Assembly: GCA_033085395.1 (NCBI GenBank)
Contig: MU853200.1
Coordinates: forward strand, 52,297 to 116,296
Direction: 5' to 3'
Source of the DNA: Xanthoparmelia taractica
Lineage: Eukaryota > Ascomycota > Lecanoromycetes > Lecanorales > Parmeliaceae
Length of the DNA stretch: 64,000 nucleotides
Shown here: piece by piece, positions 22,601 to 34,143 of the stretch
How the letters are laid out: every line of letters begins with the position of its first letter
Position numbering within the stretch: position 1 is the first letter of the stretch
Position numbers and translations under genes: made by a program
The notes under the pieces: model-generated
Seen by the model: the letters and a program-made list of their open reading frames with translations, nothing else
Database searches by the model: none
What the model was told of the DNA's origin: nothing

Positions 22601-22867
22601 GTTGTAATCTCCTGCCTTGCTTCCATTCTTATGCTCTGACTCATTTCGTTGCGGATCCTTTAGGGCTTCTCTTTCTCGCTTTGCAAGTTTGCGAGCGAGC
22701 TTCTCATTCCTTCCATGGGCGGATGTCTGCACAGATCCTTTGGTGTTGGGTTGCCTTGGTGCAGCCTCTGATGTTCTTGTCGGGCTCATCTTCTGCTTCT
22801 TGGTTCTTTTCGATTGTTCGGGAGCGGCTGACTGTTCGTCTGCTGCTTCGAGTTTCCTTTTTGACAT
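19636..22867 (-). CDS. UTP17: UTP17/NAN1 (WDR75), t-UTP subunit of the SSU processome
   Basis: Exons 22867-22320, 22261-21471 and 21425-19636 give 1042 aa. The first exon encodes a Lys/Arg-rich nucleolar leader (MSKRKLEAADEQSAAPEQSK, later KKHKSKKKKRND). It then joins into the first WD40 blade, FSPDEK|FILVAYSTSIAVYSTST. Further blades include GHLYLSTISGSIEKWDW, HRNAVQAVKWSADG|NYVISGG, TTLVLWQLETGQRQHLPHLG and SVAFATVGEDGIVKIWKP. This layout and length fit Utp17/WDR75, which binds early to pre-rRNA, supports RNA polymerase I transcription and is needed for 18S rRNA maturation. The second intron (21426-21470) is exactly 45 nt with no in-frame stop, so an unspliced read-through would add 15 residues between two strands of a blade. 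The gene is head to head with RPB10. Confidence 0.92.
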
Positions 22868-23136
22868 TGTCGGTCACAGAGATATCTGAAGATTTGCTCC
22901 AGTCACCCTTGAGTAGTCTGTAACATCTCAATGGTAACACTGACTTTGACCGCGGGCAATGAATTTTAAACGTCGATTGCAGAGCCGTAGCACTGACATT
23001 TCCGAAGATCTACCGGTTAGCTTCGAGCTTTTTTTGACCAACGGCTCCACACGCAGATTTCTGATCTTGAGCAAATCCACCTCAACCATCGCCTCAGACT
23101 GCAACATTGTGCAGCTTCGGAAGTTATTCGTACAGG
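22868..23136. promoter_or_regulatory. 269-bp bidirectional promoter, UTP17 / RPB10
   Basis: The start codons of UTP17 (minus, 22867) and RPB10 (plus, 23137) are 269 bp apart, so regulatory DNA is shared or overlapping. The motif GAATTTTAAA (about 22960-22970) loosely resembles the AT-rich ribosome-biogenesis element (RRPE) of yeast; no clear PAC site is seen. Co-regulation is an inference. Confidence 0.6.
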
Positions 23137-23523
23137 ATGATTATCCCAGTCCGCTGTTTCTCGTGCGGCAAGGTATGAGGCGCTCGAACTCAAGTCCAGG
23201 GATACTTTATTTGACTCTACGTTCTAGGTGATCGGTGACATGTGGGAGAGCTACCTTAGGATGCTAGACGCTGGCATAGCAGATGGGTAAGAATACATTT
23301 GACTTGCCGCCATCTGTCAAAAGTCTAACATGAGTTGTAGTGATGCCATGGATAAGCTGGGATGCAAGCGTTTCTGTTGCCGGCGCATGATCATGACTCA
23401 CGTGGACTTAATCGAGAAGCTACTCAAGTCAGTCTATTCGCGTTCGCTGAGGGCGCCTGAGTTAATATGACGCTTAGATACGATCCCTCCGAGCGAGCAA
23501 GACTGAAGGCCCAGGGCACATGA
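23137..23523 (+). CDS. RPB10: RPB10 (ABC10-beta), shared subunit of RNA polymerases I, II and III
   Basis: Four tiny exons encode 75 aa: 23137-23172, 23228-23286, 23341-23427 and 23478-23523, separated by introns of 55, 54 and 50 bp. The protein starts MIIPVRCFSCGK|VIGDMWESYLRMLDAG, continues DAMDKLGCKRFCCRRMIMTH and VDLIEKLLK|YDPSERARL. This is the near-invariant Rpb10 sequence. The zinc site is CxxC (FSCG region) plus the adjacent CC pair in KRFCCRR, all present. Rpb10 helps anchor the Rpb3/Rpb11 (AC40/AC19) assembly platform. Because each exon is so short, no long open frame marks this gene, and it is easily missed. Donors include GTCAGT at 23428. The stop is TGA at 23521. Confidence 0.96.
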
Positions 23524-23896
23524 CAGTACTTTTGAAGGAAGAGAATGTGAGAAAGACTGCAAGGGGTTTGACATGGAGGGAAATAAGTGCTATTAAGGCG
23601 TTGGAGATGGTATGGCGTACTCCATCTGGCGTATCGAAGTTACCTAGGGGAGGAAGTGTTCAGAAACGAATCTGCAAACATACCCTTGTTTCAGGACGGA
23701 ACCAACCATACGACTGTGATATTAGTGGAAGGCTGTTGATCTGACCGATACAGAATGGTTCCAAGCCAAGATACATTGACTTCGATATATGACATGAGAA
23801 GATCGGAGCTATGAACGGGCCCGAGAATTACCCGGCGATTACTCCGCAACTCGTACCCCCACGACCACTCACTAAGAAAAGACTGCTATCGAATCA
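23524..23896. other. Spacer between RPB10 and the DUF1479 gene
   Basis: 373 bp hold the RPB10 3' end and the promoter of the next gene. A 75-codon open frame starting at 23520 is in the RPB10 3' UTR and has no coding features. Confidence 0.5.
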
Positions 23897-25872
23897 ATGG
23901 TTACCATGAGTTTGAGGATGCACAAATTCCGAGAGTGTACCCGAGCCAGGGCCGGATACATCTCATTACATAAATCCCCAAGGCGAGCCTCAACCTCTGT
24001 ACATCCCAGCAAACCTGCTGGAGACATATCGAGTGTCTTCCCCTCCCTGTCCGGCGTTCAGAGTCCGCCATTGGCTCCAAGATTCGCGGAATTAAAGAGA
24101 CGGCTGATACAAGGCCATGAAGACCGCGTGAGAGATAGCTGGCATCGGTTGCTGGCAGATCTACGCCGGGAGACTGATGTCATTAAGGCATTGGGCTCGA
24201 AAGTCATACCAGAGCTCGAGTTCAAAGACATGCACAATATGGAGAAGAGGACTACATTCCGTGATGGCCTACGCAAACGGGGTGTCGGTCTTATCCGAGG
24301 CGTAGTGTCGGAGCGGGAAGCGTTAGGCTGGAAAGAGCTGGCCAAGAGATATATCCAGACCAACCCTTCGACAAGAGGTAGGCAATTCTTTTGTCAATTT
24401 TATATTGGTGCCCCTGCCTCTGTATTGCGCGCTCTCTGCGATGCTGGCCGAGAATAATTGACAGATGAATGAGACTTTTGCACTGCCTGAAGTCCACGTT
24501 CTCGTCTGCAATCTTACTCTAGTCCCTTAAAAGCGGCCACTATGACGGGTGTTCATCTCACAAACAAGCGTCGACTCATGAGGTCTTGGTAAAATATGCA
24601 TCCAAAGCCCATTTTGAGAGCCGTGTTATGTATCTTTACGATGATCTCGTTTCTCCCTGATGAATGATCATCTTTATGCGTTCCTATCTCACTCGGTTCT
24701 AGGGTTTCCGGCTGAGAGCCCCGCTGTATACGAACTCTACTGGTCCCCTTCTCAAGTCCTCGCCCGCGCCCATCCCAACCTCCTGCGAACCCAGGCGTTT
24801 CTCATGTCTCATTGGCACTCTGCTGACAAGTCCGCCCGAATATCCACCTCTCACCCTGTCGTGTATGCCGATCGCCTTCGTATACGGCAGCCTGGTGACG
24901 CTGGGTTTGCGCTGGGTCCGCATGTTGACGGTGGGAGCTGCGAACGGTGGGAAGAGAACGGGTACGGCAGAGGTGGGGTTTATAACGAGATTTTCCGGGG
25001 CAATTGGGAGGCCTATGACCCTTGGGAGAGCAGCTGTCGATTACCTGTTGTCTCTAACCTCTACGAGGGCCCGGGAGGTTCGTCGGTCTTCCGCATGTTC
25101 CAAGGCTGGCTGTCCATGTCCATGACTAGCGCATGGGAAGGCACTTTGATGGTTAACCCGCTGCTGGGGAAGGCGACAGCCTACTTCTTGCTTCGGCCTT
25201 TCTTCGAACCGAAAAGGGGTCCTACAGAAGCGTTAGGGCCATCTTTTCTCCATTCTGATAATTGGCGCCTAGAAGACGTGACGACTTCAGTGCTGCAGGG
25301 AGCCGTTCCTGCCACCTGTCAAGAGCTTAACGTGGCTTTACATCCTCATTTAGGGCTCGACGACACTATGACGCATGTCCCCCAAGTCAACCCTGGAGAC
25401 TATCTAGCATGGCATTGTGATAGTAAGTTCGGCATCTGACAATCGAGACCTCTGGTAATTCGTGTTGATATCCGATAGCAATACACGCCGTCGACAAGAC
25501 TCACGCTGGCAAAGACGATTCAAGCGTCTTGTATATCCCGGCGTGCCCGCTTACGGAAGCCAACGCTGAGTATCTTGTGCGTCAAAGGGAGGTATTCTTT
25601 GAAGGTACATCTCCATATGATACGCACCAGATCGAGAGCCCTGAGCTTACTGATTTGGCTACGTAGGGATGCCGGGTCCAGACTTCCCCTCGGGCGCAGG
25701 TGAAAGCCAGCATCTAGGCCGCTTGACTCCAGAATTTGTGATGCAGAATATCGATATCGAGGCCCAGCGTGCTATGGGCCTTGCAAGATATGATTCTAAT
25801 CAGAAGGGTTTGCTTGAACGAGAGCGTCATATGTTGCAGAGGGCAAACGAGGTCTTGGGATTTGACTTGTAG
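23897..25872 (+). CDS. DUF1479 family protein, putative Fe(II)/2-oxoglutarate dioxygenase-like (YbiU type)
   Basis: Four exons: 23897-24377, 24703-25422, 25479-25604 and 25667-25872 (510 aa, frame exact). The family blocks are clear: NPSTRG|FPAESPAVYELYWSPSQ, QAFLMSHWHSADKSARIS, YADRLRIRQPGDAGFALGPH, then HVDGGSCERWE with the H-x-D pair, and DYLAWHCD|TIHAVDKTH with the distal histidines. In cupin-fold dioxygenases this H-x-D...H set binds iron; the reaction and substrate of DUF1479 proteins are not known to me. The N-terminal ~45 residues are basic and Ser-rich (RARAGYISLHKSPRRAS), which would suit a mitochondrial presequence. Intron 1 is unusually long (325 bp), yet the splice restores the conserved G-F-P. 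ATG at 23897 is the first in-frame start. Confidence 0.88.
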
Positions 25873-27068
25873 GCTGCCAAAGACGAATGCTGGAGGCCGT
25901 TCAAGAGTAAGGTTGACAGTCTTGCCTCTAATCACCACAAGCTGCAAGGAAAGGCTATAACGTCTGCTAGCATTAGTCATGGAACTGAAGAATCGACTTC
26001 TAAAGTGTCATTTATGCATCCTTTGAGCAACTCAGACCATTGAGATGGTTGCCCTCCTTGTACATCTCCAGATTGTGTACTTCATCAGTGCTCAAAATCC
26101 TTGGTCGATCTTCCATCGCTTTTCTCCCCGCCCAAGCCACCAAAGTTCCGTGCTGCGACATGTTACGAGGTGTAGAGAAATCGACCACTTTTTGGACCTG
26201 GGGCAGCAAGCAAGAAGCAAGAAGCAACACCATATGAAACACCAGCAAAAGGCCCTTGACGGAACACAGTTGCAAAGCAGATATATCTTTCCGGCCAACG
26301 CAAAGGGTCAAACAAACCGTACACTGATACCAATACCTAAGCATCACATACCCGTTTCCAGCACGCACCCGCTAGTGACGCGAAAGTGGCCTTCAAACCC
26401 CCGTCACTGGAATATCTACCTATCAGCCAGTACAGAACGGAACGGATGAGATATAACCCACCCAGCAATGATCGCTGTCTGCGCTCGTGCGGAGGAAGAG
26501 ACCACGAAATCTATCTGTCGAGTATCACAACACACTACTTAGGCGATAGGACACCCGCACTTCGAGACCAAGGTTTTCTTCTCAAAACGCGAAGTCAAGC
26601 CGTTCGGCAGGTAAGAATTAAGTTGAGGTCTATGAGGGGCATTTAGTGGCGGTCAGGTCAGGGGACTGGCGTCCGGATTTATGCCATGATTTCTTGCCTG
26701 GATATACCATCGATAGAAAGTGTACGGAACGAGGGCATGTCTCAAGATTCACCGGCTCTAAGCTCGGGGATATTGGAATTTGTTACGAGTCTAGGTTTCG
26801 CTGAATCCCTCCACCATCCGCTACGCTGTACAAAGGAATCGAGGTTCCGTCATGATATTATGACCAAGCTAGCTCTGCAACATTGAACGCATGTTCGATT
26901 CAAACGGCTCGTGGAAAAGCATTGTGCTGGATGCGTACGGTAAGGATGTGAGGAGCAACCGCTATAAAACTTCCTCCCTCAACCCCCCCCCCCCCCTTCT
27001 CTCTCTTCCGCCCTCTCCTTCCGTCTCCATAATTCAGACCCACAGCCAGCGATCCCGCTATCGTTCAG
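25873..27068. other. Spacer and promoter of the 27.1-kb gene
   Basis: 1.2 kb without a supportable gene. Near its end are a TATA-like TATAAAA (26963-26969), a run of 14 C (about 26983-26996) and a pyrimidine-rich leader, all just upstream of the ATG at 27069. Confidence 0.5.
26963..26969 (+). promoter_or_regulatory. TATA-like box
   Basis: TATAAAA lies about 100 bp upstream of the ATG at 27069 and is followed by a poly-C run and a CT-rich tract, an arrangement common in fungal core promoters. Confidence 0.45.
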
Positions 27069-27566
27069 ATGGCTCTTGCGCCCTTTTACAAAAAGGTGAG
27101 CACGCAGCACTAACCGACGCACCCACCCGAAAACCCGTCCCCCTTTTCATATAATACCGCCCAATTCCGGAACCGTCCCTCCAATTCGCGCTCGGAAGAC
27201 CCCAGTCGCTGAACAAAACTCCACTATACTCTGCATGCAACGTAGGATATGCATGAACCCTCCCTTCCTCCATTCCTTGCTCATCATCCTGCCCGCTTCA
27301 CGAAATATTATAAAAGTCAGAAGGTCAGCTACGATACGAGAATCAACCAGGCGCTCCGGAGAATGCAGAACCACCATTCCAAGGCGTCCAAGGAGCAGCG
27401 GAACGCGCGTCGAGGACGAGGGCTACCGGAACCATCATGCTTCGGGTCTTCCTGCTTCACCCGAAGACAATACTGTCTGGTGTTCGCAAAGACCCTAAGA
27501 GAAATCTTGTCAGAGAGCACAGAGAGGCATCATGAGATGTACATATCGCAACTTATGTGTCAGTAG
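27069..27566 (+). CDS. Small basic hypothetical protein
   Basis: A two-exon model, 27069-27095 and 27246-27566, gives 115 aa. Exon 1 encodes MALAPFYKK and ends at a GTGAGC donor; exon 2 begins after CGTAG with DMHEPSLPPFLAHHPARFTK. The protein is rich in His, Arg and Lys (YYKSQKVSYDTRINQALRRM) with a few scattered Cys near the end. I do not recognise it. Support comes from a TATA-like box and CT-rich leader upstream, good splice signals and an in-frame join. The second half (after about residue 60) reads less like protein, so a further intron is possible. No signal peptide or membrane helix is seen. Confidence 0.45.
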
Positions 27567-29497
27567 ATACTGTGCTCGGATTCAGCGCCATCCACCAATC
27601 TGGTACGAGTGCGGGATAAGATGACCTTGTGGGTTAGATAAGGTGGAGATATAGATGTCCCATTTCCCTCCCTTAAACGCCATACCGAGCCAGGTGAGAA
27701 CGCACCAAAACTCCCTGGACATCAAGCTTCAGAAGAAGACTTATCTTCTCACTACCTGCTTGGTTGGTACATGAAACCCGAAAGAGACGTCTCAGCCAGC
27801 TCCTCTTCGGAAAGCAGCCTTAAAAATTCCATCAAAGGAGAATACATCTGCTCCGCAGTTCCGGAAGCAAAACCGTATCCCGTGAGACACGTAGGACCAA
27901 TAGCTCAACTCGCATAACATATTAAAGGTAGCATAGAGCTTGCATCCTCCCTACCTACCTACCTTACCGCTCACAAACCTCTCTCTAATCCCTAACAGAT
28001 CAAATCCACGAGAATCTCCATCGGTGATATACCATCTCCCCTGCCACCCCATAATCGGTAATCCGAGTGATGAGTAAATAAAAGTAATAGATCCCGAACA
28101 GCTCTCTCGGAACACAGGAGGCACTCTCTGACAAAGCCCAGTGCTGGGGTGCCGGGGGTGCTGGGTGTGAATCGTCAGCTACCACCCGCTCGACCGAGGC
28201 AGGCATACCTTATTTACAACTCTGCACGCACGGGAACCAGGTACTTTAGTGAGTGTCCTTTGTTTGGTCGGTCGAAGTCCCCAAACCCCCAAGTCCAGCT
28301 TGATTCTGTCCATGTGGGATTTTGATCCCAACCCATTCCTTGCGCACGGCGAAGAAGGTTGCTATTAGATAGAGCAACGAGGAAAGCCAGTTGTTGCAGA
28401 TGGTCGGTCTGGGGCCGTGAGATCCAATCTCCCGCTTCTGACGCTTCCGGGTTTGGTTTGGTTTGGTTTGGTTTGGTCACTCTTGCGTGCACCTAACAAC
28501 GAATGCATCCATCCAGAACCGAAGCCAGATATGCCCATGGAAGAAGAGAGAAAGGAGGAAAAGAGGAAAGGAGGAAAAAGGGTTGGGAGATGTAACGTAT
28601 TTCAACTACCTCACTTACCTTCCTTAGCCAGCTCTCTTTCCCCCCTCCCTCTCCCCTTGTCCCAGAAAAAGAAGAAATGATGAAATGAAAAAGAAAATGC
28701 CACGGCACTGTGCGAACTAGATGAAACACGTATGTATACGCTCCCTACCTACTCCGCTCATTTCTTCCTCGTCTTTCTCATCCACCGATAAACGTCTATG
28801 CTGGAAAGGAGCACGCTGTCGGATATTCCCGTTCCGTCTCCTCGCTCGCTCGCTCGCTTCCTCTCGATTGGTTGGTTGATGACTGACTGACTGACTGACC
28901 TACCTTGGCCGAGCGGGGGCATTGGATTCGTTGTGCTCTCATATCGGGTTTCAGTGTCCATTGCTCAGTGTTCTATCTATTATGGTCGGTGGCACCAGCG
29001 GCTCTATGTATATTTATTGAGGTAGCGTCCAAGGTGATGATGAGGTGGATTGGGTTTCAGCTTGCGGGAAAAGGAAGAGGAAGGGACAGGATGCGTGGCT
29101 GCTGTTACACAGTGTTGGATTGGACGGCAAGTCTTTCTTTGTAGATTTCATGACATTAATTGCTGATGGTGATGCAAGAGCTATATTGATTTCAATCGCT
29201 ATCCATAACTGCTATCAAATTCGCTTGCGTTCAAAAGCAGTAGAGCAATGTTGGACTTGTGATGAGGTCCAGCCTTGCAAGTATAACAGCGCTTGTTTCC
29301 AACACCTGAAAGACACATTACACAGGTGTTGTACATTACCATTACTATGCCCAATCAAAGTCTGAGCTCCAAGGGAGTACACATTGGCGCCTTCCGCTAA
29401 GACAAAACTAGCATCCGATCTTCGAGACACAAGAGATAATGAACACAATTCGAGATTTGCGAAAGATAAAATAGCAAGACCGTGCACGAGTCTATTC
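27567..29497. other. 1.9-kb spacer with short tandem repeats
   Basis: No gene is supported. The stretch contains a TTTGG pentanucleotide tract (28450-28477), GCTC repeats near 28840-28860 and GACT repeats near 28880-28900. It probably covers the 3' region of the Ser-rich gene (minus strand, stop at 29498). Confidence 0.5.
28450..28477. repeat. (GTTTG)n pentanucleotide microsatellite
   Basis: Five to six tandem GTTTG units. On the minus strand they give a Thr/Lys/Pro/Asn/Gln open frame, which is an artefact of the repeat. Confidence 0.85.
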
Positions 29498-32400
29498 TTA
29501 ATGGTGCCTTTCGTGCAAATAGACGACGGTGGTCCAACCCTGACAGCACCAAGTGGTCATTGCATGCTCGCACCACGGACATTTGACCGCTGTCTCCAAT
29601 CTTCCTTCTGTCACCTTGGTCTTGGCTTTGCCTCCGGCGACATTCTCATCCTTGTGCAATTCTTTTGGCAGGGCCATGGCCTCGTAGAGTTTGCTTGGTA
29701 GATCATGCCAGAATTTGCATTTGCAGCAGATGACGAAGAGCTTGGCCATGGGCTTCGCCTCCATACCCTCCGCCAGAGGGCTTTTCCCAAAGGAAACAGT
29801 ACCAACTTCTGTGGAGGATCGGTTGAACGTTCGTCCAGGGACAGGGAATTGAGAAGGTGTGCGCAGTGGCGAGCGAGGTATGAGTTTCAGATCTGGAGCA
29901 TGTGAGGTGACCGCTGATTTGTTAGCCATGGATTTGATGGTGGCATAGTCTTTTGGAACGGGTGGGAAACGATCCTTCGCGACAGGTAAGAAGAGAGGTT
30001 GACGCTTAACAAGTGGCTGATGCTTGAGCTGGGGTAGAAAGTCCAGCGATGGGAGAGGATTAGTAACTGTGGTTTGGGTTTGTAGCTGAGGGTTTGAGCG
30101 AGGACGCTTGATTGATGTCTTTCGTACTAAACCTTCTTCTGTGGTACTCGAGACGATGACTTCTGGAATGGACCTAGCATTTGGCGTTTCCTTGCTAGTT
30201 GTCGCTTCTGGGGCAGGTGCATCCTTAACAGCAGGTGGTGTGTCAGGTAAAGCCTTGTCTGTAGTCACCGGAATGATGTGCTTGCTCTTTGGGCTCCTTG
30301 GCTCGGTTTCAGGATGCAGCTCCCTACTATCTTCATTATCTCCGGCTTGCTTGGTACCTTTGTCACTCGATTTCAGAAGGGGTTCAGCCGTCGCTTTCGG
30401 CGACACTGGCGAAGGTAGGTTGTCGCCTAGTACCGTGGAGGATGACGTGCGACTCCTAGCATGAGAGTGTACGGTATTGGGCTCGGGAAGGCTCTCTCTA
30501 GGCTGACTGCGAACGGAGCTTTCAGACGTCTTCCTGCCACCCGCGTGCGATGGCAAAGGTTTCACCTCTTGGGATAAACGCTCTGCCTTTGAACGCTTCC
30601 CAGAGGGTTGCTCAATCACCGTTACGGTCGGAGGAGCAGATTGAAGGGCGACCATATTTTTCTGAGCATTATTGGGGACAGATATCTTAGTAGGTGCTAC
30701 TTTCGGACGCCGCCGGAAACTGAGAATCTTATCAGTCTTGGAGCCTGGAGCTGTTTGGGTCTTGTTGAGCGAGACCGAATCTCGGACACTTTGCGAAAAT
30801 GCACGAACTGGTGTGCTTTCTTGCCCTTTTGTGGTAGTTTTTGCGTGAGTTGGCTTTAACGAGCTGGAAGGCGCGACCTCCACGTGCTGCTTTACCGGAG
30901 ATTGCTGCTTCGTTGTGGAGGGCTTGACATCCGGCTGCGACACAATGTCTCTGGTCATAGGACTAACCGGAACACGGTCGTCAGTGATATCTGGTGTAAC
31001 AGACACAGGGTTACCATGCTGCTGGTGAGAGTCGAGCGCTGTTGATGCCAATCCTCTTTGCTGGCCATCCCCGCCTTCGAGTGCCTCAGACTCTGCTGCC
31101 ATTTCATTCGCGTCTTTCACGGCTTGTTCATCTTCAAAGCCTGCTATCGAACGCTGCTGCTGATACATGCGCTGCTTGTGTACGTAGCTACTACCGTCAT
31201 ACGACGCCCTCGTCTGTGCACTCTGTGGGGATGGTGGATTTTGACTTGGTTTCTGGTGGTGGCTTGCAATGATGGCATCCATTTCTCCCGCAAGGTCTAC
31301 TTGAAAGTTGGGACTTGCCTTCAGAGACTGAGCCGAACTTTTTCGTTCTCTGGGTGTATCTTTCTGTCCGTGTTGTGTTCGAGGCTCAGAAGCGTCATCC
31401 TTACTTGCTGATCGCCGTGGCGGGCTCCTGGGCACTGACTGCTGTGTAACGGTTGCAAGATTGGGTTCCGTGACGCTTCTGGTGAAGGTTGGAATGATTG
31501 CCTGCTGCCGTGTTGGAGTAGTTGGTCCTTGTTGTGCCTTTGCTTCATTGGCTCGGTTGTGCTCAGTGTCAGTTGGAGACCCATCCAAACGATATGCAAA
31601 AGAAATGATTTCCTTCGTGTATGCATCGTCGCTTCCCCAGGAAAGGGATTTGTTGGTGCCGGATGACGTCCTTCGGGAAGACCACCCAAAGTTAGGAAGT
31701 TTGGGGGCAGCCGAGCTTACGATTGAATGCCACTGCCCTAAAGTACGTGCAGATTCAGGCGCTTCTTCGGTGCTGGTGCCGGGCGTCGAGCCGACGGTAA
31801 TTCCAGAGAGCCTTTTTTCTTCTCGAGAAGACCGTCTTGTGTTTTCACCTGATGACGTACGTGAAGATATGACGGACACCCATGAATTCCTCCGCAACGC
31901 TTGGGGCATCTTTTGAGTCTCCATAGCAGCTGGGGGTGGCTTCTTGCTTAAGCGCTTTCCCGCTTTGATGTCTGCCGCCCTTTGTCTCTCTTGATCTTGC
32001 TTCAACCTTTTCTCAAGCTCTTTCTGCTCTTTCGCCATCCTTTTCTTTTCCTTTTTCCTCTTCTTCTCGCCATGATCGGACCAGCTCGGAGACAGGCATA
32101 TCTCTGCAGGAGTCGGGTCCCCCTCGTCCTTGGAAGTATTGATCTTCAATGGTACCAGAGACGGCATTGGCTTTCCAGAAGGCCTTGCGTCAGTTGAAAG
32201 TGAAGGTACGGTTTGCGAGCGTGGCATGAGAGAAGGACGCTGTGATGATTGAGGCGCGGCCAGAGGGGATTTTGGGGTCGTTTTAGGTGAGGAAGAAGCT
32301 TCATCAGGGGGTTCGAGGGAAGATGTCTTTTTTTGCGAAAGCGGGATGGTGGGACCGGCGGATGGGGATCGTTGTTGCTAAAGAAGACTTGCTCAGTACG

Positions 32401-32598
32401 TTTTGCCATTGATGAGAAAGCTAAGCAGACAAGGGTTTGTGAGGGCCGTGCCACGGCTCACAAGCCATGTATTCCAGGGAGGAATTGGTCTACCTTGCTT
32501 TGCTTCTCCATTTGGAGCATGCGAGAAAGTATGTCTTTTCCTGAAGACATGCGCTGTGCAGGCCGTGCCGGCCGTGCGGGCTGAGGAGCTGTGGCCAT
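29498..32598 (-). CDS. Large Ser/Pro-rich protein with a C-terminal Cys cluster
   Basis: Exons 32598-32494 and 32377-29498 (994 aa). Start M32598 (MATAPQPARPARPAQR) is followed by a helix, SSGKDILSRMLQMEKQSK, and a 116-bp intron (GTAGAC...TAG). Most of the protein is disordered: a Lys/Glu-rich coiled-coil patch (KKRKKEKKRMAKEQKELEKR) and long Ser/Thr/Pro/Gln tracts. Only the last ~90 residues look folded. They hold KLFVICCKCKFWHDLPSKLY and, about 30 residues later, VKCPWCEHAM followed by TTWCCQGW. The pairs C-x-C and C-x2-C with further Cys suggest a zinc-binding module. I think this is a lineage-conserved protein of filamentous ascomycetes but cannot name it. A regulatory or scaffold role is a guess. 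Confidence 0.75.
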
Positions 32599-34143
32599 GT
32601 TGTAGGACGTTGAAATAAGGGATATGTCAGGTGTCAAGAAGACGGGGGTTTCTTTATCAGGCCCGAGAAACGGAGTTATTCTGGGCCAATGGATGAAGGA
32701 AAGGGAAACCCCTGTTGGCAGATATGTACGCGTGCGTTGCTGGGAGAATAAGTGCAACGAGTGAAAGAGGTGAAAGTGGCTAAATTAAATTAAAAAACCG
32801 AGTGTAGAATGCGGGATATGTGCAAGAAAAAGAGCATCTTGGCGGGTGTGCATATGAGAGGCTCTTCTCATTCAAATTAGAAGTAGAAGTATTGGGGGTT
32901 GGGATAGAGGCGCATGGGAAGGGAGTGGATCGGATGGCGAAAGAGAAGTCGAGTCCCGTGCATCAGGTAACATCCGACTTCCGCTTTCTGTTGAAGCTGG
33001 CCTTCAGGAGGTACTTCGTAAGGGTGATTGGGACAAGAAATGGCTGACTAAAAAGACAGAAGGAGAAGTTGAATGAAAAGAGACGAGAAAGGAGAGGAGG
33101 AGGAAGCAAGACGTTGTCATTCCGAACGTTGACCTTGCATGGTATTTTTCCAACATGTAGAAGTAAGCATAGTGGTAACTATAACAGGATATGATAAGCG
33201 CTTTTTTCACCCAACCCTACGAAAGTACATCCAAGATTGCATCTTTGTGCGCTGGCTTTTCTTCTTCCTGGATATAGCTCAATAATTATAGGGATATCAT
33301 TATTATTATTATTATTATTATTATCATTTTTATTGTTGTACTTTTAATGTATCATGACTTTTGAATCTTGTACTCTACCACCAATCACTACTTTTATTCA
33401 AGACTGATACTTTTCCAACTTTTAAAATACCGACCGAGCACAAACGGAAGTCCAGACGCTTTTTCTCTTCTTTTGAAATGCCAAGATTCCCCCCCCCAAC
33501 GATGCAAGTCATACTCTAGCCTCTCCCAACTCCCAATGTACTTCTATCCTTGCCAAAACTCAAACAACTCTCGGCATGACCCTTCAAAACCCCCCCCAAC
33601 CAGACCAAGCAACAAAGTCTTATCACGCACATTCGAATTCAATTGGTCTAGAACGACGACCACTTGCTCCCTTTCACAAATGCTTCTCCCACGTGCATAG
33701 CTAGCTTCCACACGAACCCTCTCACCATTGGTAGAGAGCGACCTACTCCTTCTGAGCTATACCACCAGGCATCATATCACCGCCGAGCATGACATGAACC
33801 TATTCTCTCTCCCTCCAAAAGCCACCGCCACCCCTCTCACTTGCCTCCGCACGAGGTTGAGCTAGAAGAATGCTCCTCAGAAATCGCCGTTGGTTGCCTT
33901 ACTGCTCGCCAGCTCCCAAGTCCTCCCTCTCTCGGAGTCTTAATGTCTGCCCCCCTCGACTGCTCAAGTGTTGCGAGATAGAGGAACATATATACTCGGG
34001 AAGATGACGCAAAGGAAGAGAGAGAGAGATGACGGAGTGATGGAGAAGAGCGGAATGCTCAACGAAAGGCTGGGTCAGCAAGTCTCCTTTAAAGGCGCCT
34101 CGGATGATCTGTTGGCAACAATGGTCGGGTCCATCAATGGCTT
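32599..34143. other. 1.5-kb spacer, promoter of the Ser-rich gene and bZIP 3' region
   Basis: No coding sequence supported. Holds an ATT trinucleotide tract (33299-33324) and several poly-C/poly-T runs. Both flanking genes are on the minus strand. Confidence 0.5.
33299..33324. repeat. (ATT)n microsatellite
   Basis: Eight or more ATT units followed by a T-rich stretch, in non-coding DNA. Confidence 0.85.
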
